DNA from: Clostridiales bacterium | GTDB taxonomy: Bacteria; Bacillota; Clostridia; Lachnospirales; Lachnospiraceae | DNA: 64,000 nucleotides | Assembly (NCBI GenBank): GCA_018365455.1 | Contig: JAGZJZ010000001.1 | Location: 62,001-126,000 of the forward strand | Reading direction: 5' to 3' | Shown here: piece by piece, positions 32,945 through 42,272 of the stretch | Layout of the letters: each line of letters opens with the position of its first letter | Position numbering within the stretch: the stretch's first letter is position 1 | Translations under genes and position numbers: made by a program | The notes under the pieces: model-generated | What the model was told of the DNA's origin: nothing | Database searches by the model: none | What the model saw: only the letters and a program-made list of their open reading frames with translations

Positions 32945-33682
32945 CTACACTTCCGGATCAGACATTTCAGCAATTAATTCCAGCTCCGGTTTTGTAAGTT
33001 CTGCCTTTTCAAGCAGATCCGGGCGGCGCTGTGCAGTACGGATTACCGACTGCTCTCTTCTCCATTTTTCGATATTGGCATGGTGGCCCGACAATAATAC
33101 CGGAGGAACTTTTTTGCCGTTCCACTCTTCCGGGCGGCTGTACTGGGGATATTCCAGCAGATTGTCCTGAAAAGATTCAAACTGTGCGGATTCATCATTA
33201 TTAAGAACGCCGGGAACCAGTCTGGAAATAGCATCTATCATGACCATTGCAGGCAGTTCTCCTCCCGTAAGGACATAATCACCGATTGAGAGATAGTCGG
33301 TAACCACTTCCTCTAACACCCGTTCATCAATGCCTTCATAATGACCGCACAGAAAGACCAGATCCTTTTCTTTTGCCAGGTCTTCGGCTATGGTCTGGTT
33401 AAATACACTGCCCTGGGGGGTCAGATAGATAACTCTGGGGCGGTATCCGATTTTATCAGAAACAGCTTTCCAGGCGCCGTATACGGGCTCAGCCTGCATG
33501 ACCATACCTGCACCGCCACCATATGGGTAGTCATCTACTTTATGGTGTTTATTGGTGGAATAATCTCTTATATCGGTGGTTGCAAGGCTGATCAGCCCTT
33601 TTTCCATTGCCCTTCCGATGATACTGGTATTCAGCCCATCCTGAATCATTTCCGGAAATAAAGTCAGTACGTGGTAATTCAT
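32945..33682 (-). CDS. trmD: tRNA (guanine-37 N1)-methyltransferase
   Basis: SPOUT methyltransferase (245 aa) making m1G37 to prevent frameshifting. N-terminus MNYHVLTLFPEMIQDGLNTSIIGRA, LCGHYEGIDERVLEEVV and SIGDYVLTGGELPAMVMIDA (the trefoil knot) are all clear. It follows rimM by three bases in the operon rpsP-khpA-rimM-trmD. Confidence 0.98.
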   Translation of the reverse strand: MNYHVLTLFPEMIQDGLNTSIIGRAMEKGLISLATTDIRDYSTNKHHKVDDYPYGGGAGMVMQAEPVYGAWKAVSDKIGYRPRVIYLTPQGSVFNQTIAEDLAKEKDLVFLCGHYEGIDERVLEEVVTDYLSIGDYVLTGGELPAMVMIDAISRLVPGVLNNDESAQFESFQDNLLEYPQYSRPEEWNGKKVPPVLLSGHHANIEKWRREQSVIRTAQRRPDLLEKAELTKPELELIAEMSDPEV

Positions 33683-33685
33683 AGA

Positions 33686-34192
33686 CTACACCAGTCCTTC
33701 CATTAAGTGTATTTCCATTTTCCGCCCCGTTATATCCACATTTAAAATGCATTCTTTAATTGCCGGGAGAAGCACTTCTTTTTGTTCCTCTGTTTCCACT
33801 ACATAGACATCGTTTGCACCGGTTTCCAATACATCGGTGAGGATTCCAAATTTCCTGCCCTCATCTGTAAAAACCTCCATCCCAATCATGTCTGCAATAA
33901 AGTATTCATTGGGTTTTAATTTTACTGCATTTTCCCGGGTAACAAATAATCCTTTTCCTTTGTACTTTTCCACTTCGTTGATGTTGTCAAATTCTTTGAA
34001 CTTCAGGATTACAAACTGCTTAAAGAATTTGACTTGTTCCACCTGAAGTTCTAAAGTCTCTCTTCCGGCATCCAGTAGTACAGATTTTAATTTTTTGAAG
34101 CGGTTGGGATCATCTGTAGTAGGGAAAACTTTTACTTCGCCCCGGATTCCATGCATGGAGGAAATGATTCCCACCTGTAGTAAATCGTCCAT
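33686..34192 (-). CDS. rimM: 16S rRNA processing protein RimM
   Basis: 168-residue 30S assembly factor that binds S19. Family marks are VGIISSMHGIRGEVKVFPTTDDP at the start, a PRC-barrel half (GMEVFTDEGRKFGILTDVLETGANDVYVV) and the ending LLPAIKECILNVDI. Separated from khpA by a hairpin terminator or attenuator and by a remnant of the dispersed repeat (copy D). Confidence 0.96.
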   Translation of the reverse strand: MDDLLQVGIISSMHGIRGEVKVFPTTDDPNRFKKLKSVLLDAGRETLELQVEQVKFFKQFVILKFKEFDNINEVEKYKGKGLFVTRENAVKLKPNEYFIADMIGMEVFTDEGRKFGILTDVLETGANDVYVVETEEQKEVLLPAIKECILNVDITGRKMEIHLMEGLV

Positions 34193-34274
34193 AATTTACT
34201 TCCTTTCGTATCGTTTCTATTGTAAACGTATCAAACGTAACATTCCTATTCTGTTAAGCCAAATATCCCCTCTT

Positions 34275-34291
34275 CCGCTAGCGGGAATAAA
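34275..34291 (+). repeat. Intergenic repeat remnant, copy D
   Basis: CCGCTAGCGGGAATAAA: only the GCGGGAATAAA end of the dispersed repeat, here on the plus strand and forming a CCGCTAGCGG palindrome, next to a terminator, as copy C is. Confidence 0.4.
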
Positions 34292-34320
34292 ACAAGAAAA
34301 GCCTCGTTTTCACGAGGCCT
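34291..34320 (-). terminator. Terminator or attenuator between khpA and rimM
   Basis: Minus-strand GCCTCGT and ACGAGGC with a four-base loop, followed by TTTTCTTGTTTT. It lies inside an otherwise continuous ribosomal operon, so it may be partial and tune rimM-trmD expression. Confidence 0.7.
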
Positions 34321-34347
34321 GACCGCTATGAAATCTTATAGCAAAAG

Positions 34348-34584
34348 CTACAGGATGTCCACAATCACTTTCTTATCATCCTTAGAAGCTGCAGCTTTGA
34401 CTACAGAACGGATTGCTTTTGCAATACGTCCCTGTTTGCCGATAACCTTACCCATATCGGATGGGGAAACCTTTAACTCTACAACAATAGACTTGCCGGT
34501 TTCTTTTTCAGTGACTACTACTTCTTCCGGGTGTTCAACGAGAGACTTTGCAATTACTTCTACTAATTCTTTCATCACGTTCAC
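34348..34584 (-). CDS. khpA: KH-domain RNA-binding protein KhpA (YlqC)
   Basis: 78-residue single KH-domain protein with the GXXG loop in MGKVIGKQGRIAKAIRSVV. KhpA pairs with KhpB and influences cell-division and RNA regulation in Firmicutes. It lies between rpsP and rimM, its normal place. Confidence 0.95.
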   Translation of the reverse strand: MNVMKELVEVIAKSLVEHPEEVVVTEKETGKSIVVELKVSPSDMGKVIGKQGRIAKAIRSVVKAAASKDDKKVIVDIL

Positions 34585-34591
34585 CTCTGTT

Positions 34592-34837
34592 CTACTTTTC
34601 GATACCAGCTATTTTGAAGAGTTTACCAACTACTTCTGTAGGCTGAGCACCATTAGCAAGCCATTTTTTAGCTAATTCTTCATTAACTTTGAATTCGCTA
34701 GGCTCGATGTTTGGATTGTAAGTACCGAGTTCTTCGATACATTTTCCATCTCTTGGTGATCTTGAATCAGCTACAACGATTCTATAGAAAGGAGCTTTTT
34801 TCTGTCCCATTCTTCTTAATCTAATCTTTACTGCCAT
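34592..34837 (-). CDS. rpsP: 30S ribosomal protein S16
   Basis: 81 residues; MAVKIRLRRMGQKKAPFYRIVVADSR is diagnostic of bS16. Start placed at 34837 with SD AAGGAGG; the ten extra in-frame codons upstream contain that SD. It follows ffh by about 35 bp. Confidence 0.97.
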   Translation of the reverse strand: MAVKIRLRRMGQKKAPFYRIVVADSRSPRDGKCIEELGTYNPNIEPSEFKVNEELAKKWLANGAQPTEVVGKLFKIAGIEK

Positions 34838-34873
34838 TTGTCTTTCACCTCCTTGGTTTATTCTCAATATATG

Positions 34874-36220
34874 TTAAAAAGGAAGTTTGAACTTACCTCT
34901 TTTACCACCTTTGCCTCCCATCATTCCAGGGAACTGTTTCATCATTTTTCTTGCCTGGTCAAACTGTTTCACCAGTTTGTTCACTTCGCTGATATCAACG
35001 CCTGCACCAGTTGCAATTCGTTTCTTCCGGGATGGATTTAAGATATCCGGATTGGAACGTTCTTTCGGTGTCATGGAAAGAATCATCGCTTCTTTTCTCG
35101 CCATATCCTTTTCATCAATCATTCCTTCAATATCCTTGGCTTTGCTGCCGAATCCAGGCATCATGCTTAATACACTGGAGATTCCACCCATGTTCTTCAT
35201 CTGATTCATACTTTCTAAGTAATCGTCAAATCCAAACTGTGCTTTTTTCAGCTTCTGCTCCATATCCCTGGCTTTTTCTTCATCGATATTGGCCTGTGCC
35301 TTTTCAATCAGTGACATAACGTCACCCATTCCCAGTATTCTGGAAGCCATACGCTCCGGATAAAACTGCTCCAGATCCGAGAGCTTTTCACCCATGCCGA
35401 CATATAAGATCGGTTTTCCACAGGTTGCTTTTATAGATAATGCGGCACCGCCACGGGTGTCACCATCTAACTTGGTTACGATTATGCCGTCAATCCCAAT
35501 CTTATCATTGAACATTTCGGATACGTTTACCGCATCCTGTCCGGTCATGGCATCGACAACCAGTATCGTCTGGTCTACATGGATTGCCTCTTTGATGTGA
35601 ATCAATTCATTCATCATGTCCTCATCAATATGAAGACGCCCAGCCGTATCCAGGATTACTACATTTAATCCCTTGCTTTTCGCATGTTCGATAGCGGCTT
35701 TTGCAATATTCACAGGGTTTTGCTTATCGCCCATAGAGAAGACTTCCACACCCTGTTTCTCGCCATTTATCTGTAACTGCTGGATTGCTGCCGGGCGATA
35801 GATATCGCAGGCTGCCAGCAATGGCTTTCTGCCTTTTGATTTTAACTTACCGGCAATTTTAGCCGTAGTCGTGGTTTTACCGGCACCCTGAAGTCCGGCC
35901 ATCATGATGACTGTAATTTCATTTCCGGGTTTCAGTGCGATCTCCGTAGTTTCCGAACCCATTAATTTAACAAGTTCTTCATTTACGATCTTAATGACCA
36001 TCTGTCCCGGGTTCAAGCCGTTCATGACATCCTGTCCGACAGCTCTTTCCTGAACCGCCTTAATGAACTGCTTAACAACCTTGAAGCTTACATCGGCTTC
36101 CAATAAAGCCATCTTTACTTCTTTTAATGCAGTCTTTACATCTGCTTCTGTCAGTCTTCCTTTACTACGTAAATTCCGGAAAACATTCTGCAGTTTATCT
36201 GATAAGCTTTCAAATGCCAT
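34874..36220 (-). CDS. ffh: Signal recognition particle protein Ffh
   Basis: SRP54 GTPase (448 aa) targeting membrane proteins with 4.5S RNA and FtsY. N domain, then G domain with GLQGAGKTTTTAKIAGKL, DTAGRLHID and TKLDGDTRGGAALS, then a Met-rich M domain (MNQMKNMGGISSVLSMMPGFG, FDQARKMMKQFPGMMGG). It follows ylxM by three bases. Confidence 0.98.
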   Translation of the reverse strand: MAFESLSDKLQNVFRNLRSKGRLTEADVKTALKEVKMALLEADVSFKVVKQFIKAVQERAVGQDVMNGLNPGQMVIKIVNEELVKLMGSETTEIALKPGNEITVIMMAGLQGAGKTTTTAKIAGKLKSKGRKPLLAACDIYRPAAIQQLQINGEKQGVEVFSMGDKQNPVNIAKAAIEHAKSKGLNVVILDTAGRLHIDEDMMNELIHIKEAIHVDQTILVVDAMTGQDAVNVSEMFNDKIGIDGIIVTKLDGDTRGGAALSIKATCGKPILYVGMGEKLSDLEQFYPERMASRILGMGDVMSLIEKAQANIDEEKARDMEQKLKKAQFGFDDYLESMNQMKNMGGISSVLSMMPGFGSKAKDIEGMIDEKDMARKEAMILSMTPKERSNPDILNPSRKKRIATGAGVDISEVNKLVKQFDQARKMMKQFPGMMGGKGGKRGKFKLPF

Positions 36221-36223
36221 AGA

Positions 36224-36550
36224 TTACAACTCCTCTAATATCTCATTGGATATTTTCTCAATCTGCTCATGCCCCTGCTGTCCTTTTGAAAGCGCATGAA
36301 TCTGCTCTACTTTTTCTTTCACAGATAAAAACTTTTCCACCAGATGCAATTTGTTCTCGTAATCATCCAGAATCTTATTACACCTTTTTATCAAATCATG
36401 TACGCCCTGCCGGCTGATATTCTGTTCCTCTGCCACCTCTGTATAAGACAGATCATTTAAAATAACATCTTCATAGACATTTCTCTGATGTTCCGTCAGG
36501 AGCTCTCCGTAAAAATCATATAATAAAGTTTGTTCCACAAATTTTTCCAT
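36224..36550 (-). CDS. ylxM: YlxM, SRP-associated helix-turn-helix protein
   Basis: 108-residue protein with a sigma-70-region-4-like helix-turn-helix (DLSYTEVAEEQNISRQGVHDLIKRC). YlxM proteins bind SRP components and stimulate Ffh in Streptococcus. Always upstream of ffh, as here. Start has AGGTG eight bases upstream. Confidence 0.95.
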   Translation of the reverse strand: MEKFVEQTLLYDFYGELLTEHQRNVYEDVILNDLSYTEVAEEQNISRQGVHDLIKRCNKILDDYENKLHLVEKFLSVKEKVEQIHALSKGQQGHEQIEKISNEILEEL

Positions 36551-36567
36551 TTGTAATCACCTTGATT

Positions 36568-36596
36568 ATCATATACGATAAAGTTATTCTTGTCAA
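36568..36596 (-). promoter_or_regulatory. SigA promoter of ylxM-ffh-rpsP operon
   Basis: Minus-strand TTGACA, 17 bp, TATGAT, ending about 18 bases before the ylxM ATG. Confidence 0.75.
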
Positions 36597-36614
36597 GTAT
36601 TTTTTCTTGACAAA

Positions 36615-37475
36615 TTAAATTTTACCGATACACTCTCCCATCTTAATGAAAGTTTCATATCCATTCTCTGTATTTTCGAAAAATTCTGAAGCTATTTTTA
36701 CTTTATCCGGCTCCACAAGGAGTATGATGGTAGAACCGCCATACTCAAATTTACCCTTTTCGTGTCCTTTTTTTACATAGCCTTCCTGCTGGTAGTTTTT
36801 AATGCGACCAACCAGAAGTGCCCCTACCTCCATTTGAAGCAGCGTACCAAAGCAGCGGGTTTTTATTAACGTATATTCCCGCTGGTTTTCTTTATATACC
36901 GGTACTGTTTCACAGGCTGCAGGCTGTACGGTATGCAGGACTCCCGGAATATAATAATTGGAAGATTTTAACCCGTCCGATGGATAACAGTAACGGTGAT
37001 AGTCGTCAACGCTTAATCGGATGATAATGGCTGTTCCGTTTTTATACCGTTTTGCCAGTTTTTGATTCTGTAATAAAGAGGCTGTGGTATAACAGGTATT
37101 TTTTACGAAGAAGCGGTTGGTGTTGCCCAGATGATAAGCACTGATTTTACCATCGGCAGGACTTACCAGATGTGTTTCATCGTAATCAATCATCCGCTCT
37201 TCCGGTTTGATCTCCCGGGTGAAGAAATCATTAAAAGAATGATATGGCCTTGGTTCATAAGGCGACATATCAATACGATTCTTTTGTATAAAAGGTTTTA
37301 TAATGCATCTGGATACCCCGGAATCTAAAAATCTTCCTGCAAATTGGGAAAACCCGGGACGGATCAGAGGCCATAACAAGAATCTTCCCCATAAAGAAGC
37401 ATAAAGTTTACGCAGGATTTTATCCTGCGTTTCCTCGTTTTCATATATTTTTCCATTTCGGTCAATGTAGTTCAT
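36615..37475 (-). CDS. psd: Phosphatidylserine decarboxylase proenzyme
   Basis: Makes phosphatidylethanolamine from phosphatidylserine. 286 residues; the self-cleavage site is FEYGGSTIILLVE, where Ser becomes the pyruvoyl cofactor, and VSPADGKISAY with the catalytic Asp/His region DYHRYCYPSDG is clear. Start at 37475 (MNYIDRNGK), with GGGGG as SD; the seven extra codons upstream overlap it. A hairpin abuts the SD. It is downstream of pssA, which makes its substrate. Confidence 0.95.
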   Translation of the reverse strand: MNYIDRNGKIYENEETQDKILRKLYASLWGRFLLWPLIRPGFSQFAGRFLDSGVSRCIIKPFIQKNRIDMSPYEPRPYHSFNDFFTREIKPEERMIDYDETHLVSPADGKISAYHLGNTNRFFVKNTCYTTASLLQNQKLAKRYKNGTAIIIRLSVDDYHRYCYPSDGLKSSNYYIPGVLHTVQPAACETVPVYKENQREYTLIKTRCFGTLLQMEVGALLVGRIKNYQQEGYVKKGHEKGKFEYGGSTIILLVEPDKVKIASEFFENTENGYETFIKMGECIGKI

Positions 37476-37489
37476 TATTATCCCCCTGA

Positions 37490-37551
37490 ATAGCACAAGC
37501 CAGCTTGCGCTATTCTTTCATTCACAGTTTGAAAGCAATTTTCCTTCAAAC
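37490..37551 (-). promoter_or_regulatory. Two-hairpin leader before psd
   Basis: On the minus strand GTTTGAA/TTCAAAC forms a first stem, and 13 bases later ATAGCGCAAGC/GCTTGTGCTAT (11 pairs including one G-T, two-base loop) forms a second, ending three bases before the SD. A similarly built pair precedes rnc. Confidence 0.5.
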
Positions 37552-37625
37552 GAATCACTTGCTGAATATCTTTCTTAAATGTGTGCATAAGGCAGGAATG
37601 AATCTCCAAACACGCCTCAGCATTC

Positions 37626-38246
37626 TTAATAAAAATGTAAGAGCTTGCCAAGGATAATGACGCCGGCTACAATAATCACGATCATCATTTTATTGCCCGG
37701 CTTATAAACTTTAATTTTACTGATAAACAGGAATGCGACAAGCAGCATTACCCAAATCAGTATCCGCAGATATGTCTGCTGTCCGAAACTTGGACGCAGG
37801 AGATAAACCAGCGGAAAAATAATTGCGATAGATGTAACCGGAAGACCCTGATAGTGTTTGCGGGCTTCCGTGGTTTCCTGCTGTCTCTTCTCTTCCATGA
37901 CATTAAAAAATCCTAGTCGGATGACCGCTGCCAATACATAGAGACACATGGCGGTTGTCCCCCAGAATCCCCGAAGTCCCAGCCCGTATCCTAAAAATGC
38001 AGGAAATGCGCCAAAACAAATCAAATCACAAAGGGAGTCAATCTGAATTCCAAATCTTTTTTCATCGTCCGTACGCTCTCTGGTACGGGCTACTTTACCA
38101 TCCAGCATATCGCAGATACCGGATATTACAAGACAGGCAATTGCCGTCGTAAAACGGCCATCTAATGCTTCTGTCATTCCGTATACAGAACTGATCAGTC
38201 CTAAATATGTTAAAATAACCGTATAATTATAAAATCCTATCCACAT
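37626..38246 (-). CDS. pssA: CDP-diacylglycerol-serine O-phosphatidyltransferase
   Basis: Integral membrane CDP-alcohol phosphatidyltransferase (206 aa). The family motif D-G-x2-A-R-x(n)-G-x3-D-x3-D is seen as CDMLDGKVARTRERTDDEKRFGIQIDSLCD. The serine substrate is inferred from the adjacent psd. Its start overlaps the end of the YbhN-like gene by ten bases. Confidence 0.9.
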   Translation of the reverse strand: MWIGFYNYTVILTYLGLISSVYGMTEALDGRFTTAIACLVISGICDMLDGKVARTRERTDDEKRFGIQIDSLCDLICFGAFPAFLGYGLGLRGFWGTTAMCLYVLAAVIRLGFFNVMEEKRQQETTEARKHYQGLPVTSIAIIFPLVYLLRPSFGQQTYLRILIWVMLLVAFLFISKIKVYKPGNKMMIVIIVAGVIILGKLLHFY

Positions 38247-39316
38247 GGTATATTATCCTTCTCCCTCTTTGCCGCTTCTCTTTTAACGGCTGCTCTGGTT
38301 ATGCTGATATGGGCATATATCGTTACAAGTGCACTGATAATCAGCAATGCATAATAACTGATGCCTCTGCTTAACAGCATTCCCGATAAAATTAATGCAG
38401 GCCCAAATATCGGTTTGAATATAGACATAAATAAAGCTTCGCTTGCGCCGATACCGCCCGGTAACGGAAGCATGTCTACAGAAATTGAAATAGTTGCCTG
38501 CAAGGTGACGATCTCAAACGCGCTGAATTCGTGAAGTCCGAATGCCCGGTATACAAAATAAGTAGAAAAGAACAGGCAAAACCGCTGGAATATGGAAATC
38601 AGAATGATATTAAACACAACCAGCTTATGATCCCTGAAATAATAGGCGGAATCACGGTACTTATCCATAGCGTTTGAGAGACGTTCCGTTCTCTCCGGTT
38701 TGTGTTTCATAATACGAATTTTCTCTAATAGATGCAATCCCAAATGCATGAGCTTTTTTGTGAAATTGGGCAGAAATATTAAAATGAACATCAGTGCCAC
38801 GCATCCTACATTTAAAATCAGACCCAGGTACAGGAAAAATGCCGTATCTTTCATGTAATTGTCTACCAGCGGGCGAAATCCGACGATCAGTACCAGTCCG
38901 ACTAATACCAGTACAAATTTATAAGTAACGGTAACAATCATCAGTACAAGAGATGCTACTGGGATTTCTACCTTATCCCTGCTCATGTAATAAATCTGAG
39001 CCGGCTGGCCGCCCGATGCGGATGGGGTGATGCAGCTGAAGAAGAATCCGATGAAACTATATTTGATACAGTTTCGCATGGGGATCTTCTTATTCAGTGA
39101 GTTCATCATATAGTGGATGATTACCGATTCACTGCAGACAAATACAATTACCAGGGCAATACCAAACCAGATATACCCTTTTTTCGCCATTTTAATGGTT
39201 TCCCAAATGGCACTCAGTTCCTGTCCTTTAAACAATTCATAAAATGTAAAGCCGAAAAGAGCAAAAAGAAACAGGATCTGAAGTATGTTTTTTTTGTTTT
39301 TCTTTAAAAATTCCAC
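38237..39316 (-). CDS. YbhN/UPF0104 (MprF N-terminal-like) membrane protein
   Basis: 359-residue polytopic membrane protein of the lysylphosphatidylglycerol-synthetase transmembrane (flippase) family, without the C-terminal synthase domain. Features are SFIGFFFSCITPSASGGQPAQIYYM and MLPLPGGIGASEALFMSIF, the conserved Pro/Gly motifs. Likely handles a lipid across the membrane; the neighbours psd/pssA and a PAP2 protein support a lipid role. Substrate unknown. Confidence 0.85.
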   Translation of the reverse strand: MEFLKKNKKNILQILFLFALFGFTFYELFKGQELSAIWETIKMAKKGYIWFGIALVIVFVCSESVIIHYMMNSLNKKIPMRNCIKYSFIGFFFSCITPSASGGQPAQIYYMSRDKVEIPVASLVLMIVTVTYKFVLVLVGLVLIVGFRPLVDNYMKDTAFFLYLGLILNVGCVALMFILIFLPNFTKKLMHLGLHLLEKIRIMKHKPERTERLSNAMDKYRDSAYYFRDHKLVVFNIILISIFQRFCLFFSTYFVYRAFGLHEFSAFEIVTLQATISISVDMLPLPGGIGASEALFMSIFKPIFGPALILSGMLLSRGISYYALLIISALVTIYAHISITRAAVKREAAKREKDNIPCG

Positions 39317-39367
39317 GCATTTCCCTCTTTTCTAAATTATCCTCTGGATAATTATAGAATAAATTTA

Positions 39368-40075
39368 TCAATATTCTATCAATATTTTGCGTATCTTACA
39401 ATTTATTTTTACAAAAACTTTCTTAAGAAACTCATAATATTTATATTTCCTGCTCAAATAAAATGCAAGTTCTGCAAGGGCAACTGCGCCGAATATATCA
39501 ATAATATAGTGTTGCTTCGTATACTGCGTGGAAATCATGACTGCAATTGCAAACAGACATGAAAAAATGCGGTACCATTTGGGAATTTTTTCATTCCCCC
39601 GGATGCCAATATAACAGAACCAGCTAACCAGACAGTGTATGGATGGAAAGAGATTCATGGGCAGATCCATTTTATAAACCCAGCCCAGCAGCTGTACGCT
39701 TAAACTGTCTCCGATCAGCTCCGGTCTCACATTTGTGGTGGGCAGCAAGACAAAGAACAGCATACAGACAATCCGGGAGGACATATCGGCAGTTACGAAT
39801 TTATAAAGAGTTTCCTTTCCTAAATGTCCGATCATGATATAATTTACGATCCAGAATAAATAACAGATCACGTAAATCCATACCCAGCCCGGTTTAAATG
39901 GAACCATTCGGTCTATTTCCAGTGTGAAATCATAGTGATACCAGTCTTTGCAAAGATGCTGGGTTCCAAAATAAATGACGCTGTTCAGTACGAAACAGGA
40001 CACCAGAGGTATAATGGAATAGAGTTTTGCCCAGGGATCGACATGTTTTTTTAGCCACCTATACATGTAATTCAA
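39368..40075 (-). CDS. PAP2-superfamily membrane phosphatase
   Basis: 235-residue membrane protein with five or six hydrophobic helices. The PAP2 second and third motifs are recognisable as LFPSIHCLVSW and STQYTKQHYIIDIFGAV (catalytic His and Asp); the first motif is weak. Probably a lipid-phosphate phosphatase or inositolphosphotransferase-like enzyme. It lies five bases from ilvA and upstream of the YbhN-like gene. Confidence 0.8.
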   Translation of the reverse strand: MNYMYRWLKKHVDPWAKLYSIIPLVSCFVLNSVIYFGTQHLCKDWYHYDFTLEIDRMVPFKPGWVWIYVICYLFWIVNYIMIGHLGKETLYKFVTADMSSRIVCMLFFVLLPTTNVRPELIGDSLSVQLLGWVYKMDLPMNLFPSIHCLVSWFCYIGIRGNEKIPKWYRIFSCLFAIAVMISTQYTKQHYIIDIFGAVALAELAFYLSRKYKYYEFLKKVFVKINCKIRKILIEY

Positions 40076-40079
40076 TCTC

Positions 40080-41291
40080 CTACAGGTTTGGACGGATAAG
40101 CTTTGGCTTATAACCGTTCTCTTTCAGTGCATCTACGATGGTGTTTTTATGTTCCGTACCGAATGCTTCCAGCGTGATTTTTAATTCAACGGCTGCATTT
40201 CGGTTCGTGCTTACAAACTGGTTATGTTCAAGCTTTATGACATTACCCTGAGCTTCAGCAATAACGGTGGCAACCCGAACCAGTTCGCCCGGCTTATCCG
40301 GAAGAAGTACGGAAACGGTGAAGATACGGTCTCTCTGGATTAATCCCAGCTGTACCACAGAGGACATGGTGATCACGTCCATATTACCGCCGCTTAAAAT
40401 GGATACAATTTTCTTCCCTTTGACTTCCATGTGCTTCAGTGCAGCTACGGTAAGCAGACCGGAGTTTTCTACAATCATCTTATGGTTCTCTACCATATCC
40501 AGGAACGCTACTACTAATTCATCGTCATCCACGGTAATGATTCCGTCCAGATTCTTCTGAATATAGGGAAATAACTGCTCACCGGGTGTTTTGACTGCTG
40601 TACCATCTGCAATGGTGTTTACATTTGGCATGGTTGTTACTTCGCCTGCATCCAGGGAGGACTGCATACAATTGGCACCTGCCGGTTCTACCCCGATCAC
40701 CTTAATGTTGGGATTTAACAATTTTGCAAGGGCAGATACACCTGTTGCCAGACCGCCGCCGCCGATTGGAACCAGGATATAATCTACCAGAGGCAGTTCC
40801 TGTACAATTTCCATGGCAATGGTTCCCTGTCCCGTGGCTACCGCCAGATCATCAAAGGGATGAATAAAGGTATAGCCGTGTTCGCTGGCAAGTTCATAGG
40901 CATGTGCGCATGCCTCGTCATATACATCTCCGTATAACACAACTTCTGCACCATAGCTTTTTGTTCGGTTTACTTTAATCAGAGGTGTAGTGGTAGGCAT
41001 TACGATCACTGCTTTGGCACCAAATGCTTTTGCAGCATATGCCACGCCCTGGGCATGGTTGCCGGCAGAGGCTGTAATCAGCCCTTTCTCTCTTTCTTCT
41101 TCCGTCAATGTACTGATTTTATAGTAAGCGCCGCGGATTTTATATGCTCCTGTACGCTGCATGTTTTCAGGCTTAAAAAATACTTTATTGCCGGTCTGCT
41201 CTGAATAGTACTGGCTGTAAACCAGTTTTGTCTCCTGTGTTACCTGCTTCACTGCTTCGGAAGCTTCCTCAAACTTATCTAACGTTAACAT
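40080..41291 (-). CDS. ilvA: Threonine ammonia-lyase with ACT domain
   Basis: PLP enzyme (403 aa) deaminating threonine to 2-oxobutyrate, for isoleucine synthesis or threonine catabolism. The PLP Lys lies in RTGAYKIRGAYYKIS, the phosphate-binding loop is PIGGGGLATG, and a C-terminal ACT-like domain starts near residue 325 (FTVSVLLPDKPGELVRVATVI). The short ACT form is closer to the catabolic/TdcB-like group than to long IlvA. Confidence 0.92.
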   Translation of the reverse strand: MLTLDKFEEASEAVKQVTQETKLVYSQYYSEQTGNKVFFKPENMQRTGAYKIRGAYYKISTLTEEEREKGLITASAGNHAQGVAYAAKAFGAKAVIVMPTTTPLIKVNRTKSYGAEVVLYGDVYDEACAHAYELASEHGYTFIHPFDDLAVATGQGTIAMEIVQELPLVDYILVPIGGGGLATGVSALAKLLNPNIKVIGVEPAGANCMQSSLDAGEVTTMPNVNTIADGTAVKTPGEQLFPYIQKNLDGIITVDDDELVVAFLDMVENHKMIVENSGLLTVAALKHMEVKGKKIVSILSGGNMDVITMSSVVQLGLIQRDRIFTVSVLLPDKPGELVRVATVIAEAQGNVIKLEHNQFVSTNRNAAVELKITLEAFGTEHKNTIVDALKENGYKPKLIRPNL

Positions 41292-41306
41292 CTTGTCGCC
41301 TTTCTG

Positions 41307-42245
41307 CTAATTTGCCGGGGTTTGTACGTTGAATAATGCATTTACAAATTCATCTGCATTAAACTTCTGTAAATCATCAATGCTTTCACCCACACCGATA
41401 TATTTAACGGGAATACCAAGCTCTGAGTGGATTGCCACCGCAATACCACCTTTCGCCGTTCCATCCAGTTTAGTCAATATGATACCGGTTATGTCTGCAA
41501 TCTCACTGAACTCCCTTGCCTGCGCCAAGGCGTTCTGGCCCGTTGTCCCATCCAGCACAACCAGTGTCTCCCGGTATGCTTCCGGATATTCCCGCTCCAG
41601 CACACGATTGATCTTGCCTAATTCATTCATCAGGTTTTTCTTGTTATGAAGCCTGCCAGCCGTATCGCATAACAGTACATCGGCATGTCTTGCTTTCGCA
41701 GATGCCACGGCGTCAAATACAACAGCAGCCGGATCGGAACCTTCCTGTCCGCCGATAATATCCACACCGGCACGGTTCGCCCATTCGGTTAACTGCTCTC
41801 CTGCTGCCGCCCGGAAAGTATCTGCGGCTGCGAGAATTACTTTTTTGCCCTGGTCTTTTAATTTTCCTGCAAGTTTTCCCACACTGGTGGTTTTTCCCAC
41901 ACCGTTTACACCGATTACCAGCACCACAGACTGTCTGTTTTCAAATTCATATGCTGTTTCGCCTACATCCATCTGTTCTTTAATACTGTCAATCAGCAGC
42001 TGCTTGCATTCGGATGGTTCTTTGATTTTCTGTTCTTTAACCTTTGCTTTTAAGTCCTCAATAATAGCGGTAGTGGCATTGATTCCCAGGTCCCCCATTA
42101 CTAAGATTTCTTCGATCTCTTCATAGAAATCGTCATCTATGCTGGAAAACCCGCTGAAAATGGAGTCAATTCCTGCAACAATATTCGCCCTGGTTTTTGA
42201 CAGCCCTTCTACAAGCCGTTTAAAAAACCCTTTCTTTTCTTCCAT
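41307..42245 (-). CDS. ftsY: SRP receptor GTPase FtsY
   Basis: Partner of Ffh in cotranslational targeting (312 aa). The acidic A domain is minimal, the NG domain shows VIGVNGVGKTTSVGKLAGKL, AADTFRAAAGEQL, DTAGRLHNKKNLM and TKLDGTAKGGIAVA. It follows smc by 27 bp, part of the usual rnc-smc-ftsY cluster. Confidence 0.97.
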   Translation of the reverse strand: MEEKKGFFKRLVEGLSKTRANIVAGIDSIFSGFSSIDDDFYEEIEEILVMGDLGINATTAIIEDLKAKVKEQKIKEPSECKQLLIDSIKEQMDVGETAYEFENRQSVVLVIGVNGVGKTTSVGKLAGKLKDQGKKVILAAADTFRAAAGEQLTEWANRAGVDIIGGQEGSDPAAVVFDAVASAKARHADVLLCDTAGRLHNKKNLMNELGKINRVLEREYPEAYRETLVVLDGTTGQNALAQAREFSEIADITGIILTKLDGTAKGGIAVAIHSELGIPVKYIGVGESIDDLQKFNADEFVNALFNVQTPAN

Positions 42246-42272
42246 AATGATTCCCTCCTACTGATTCTGGTT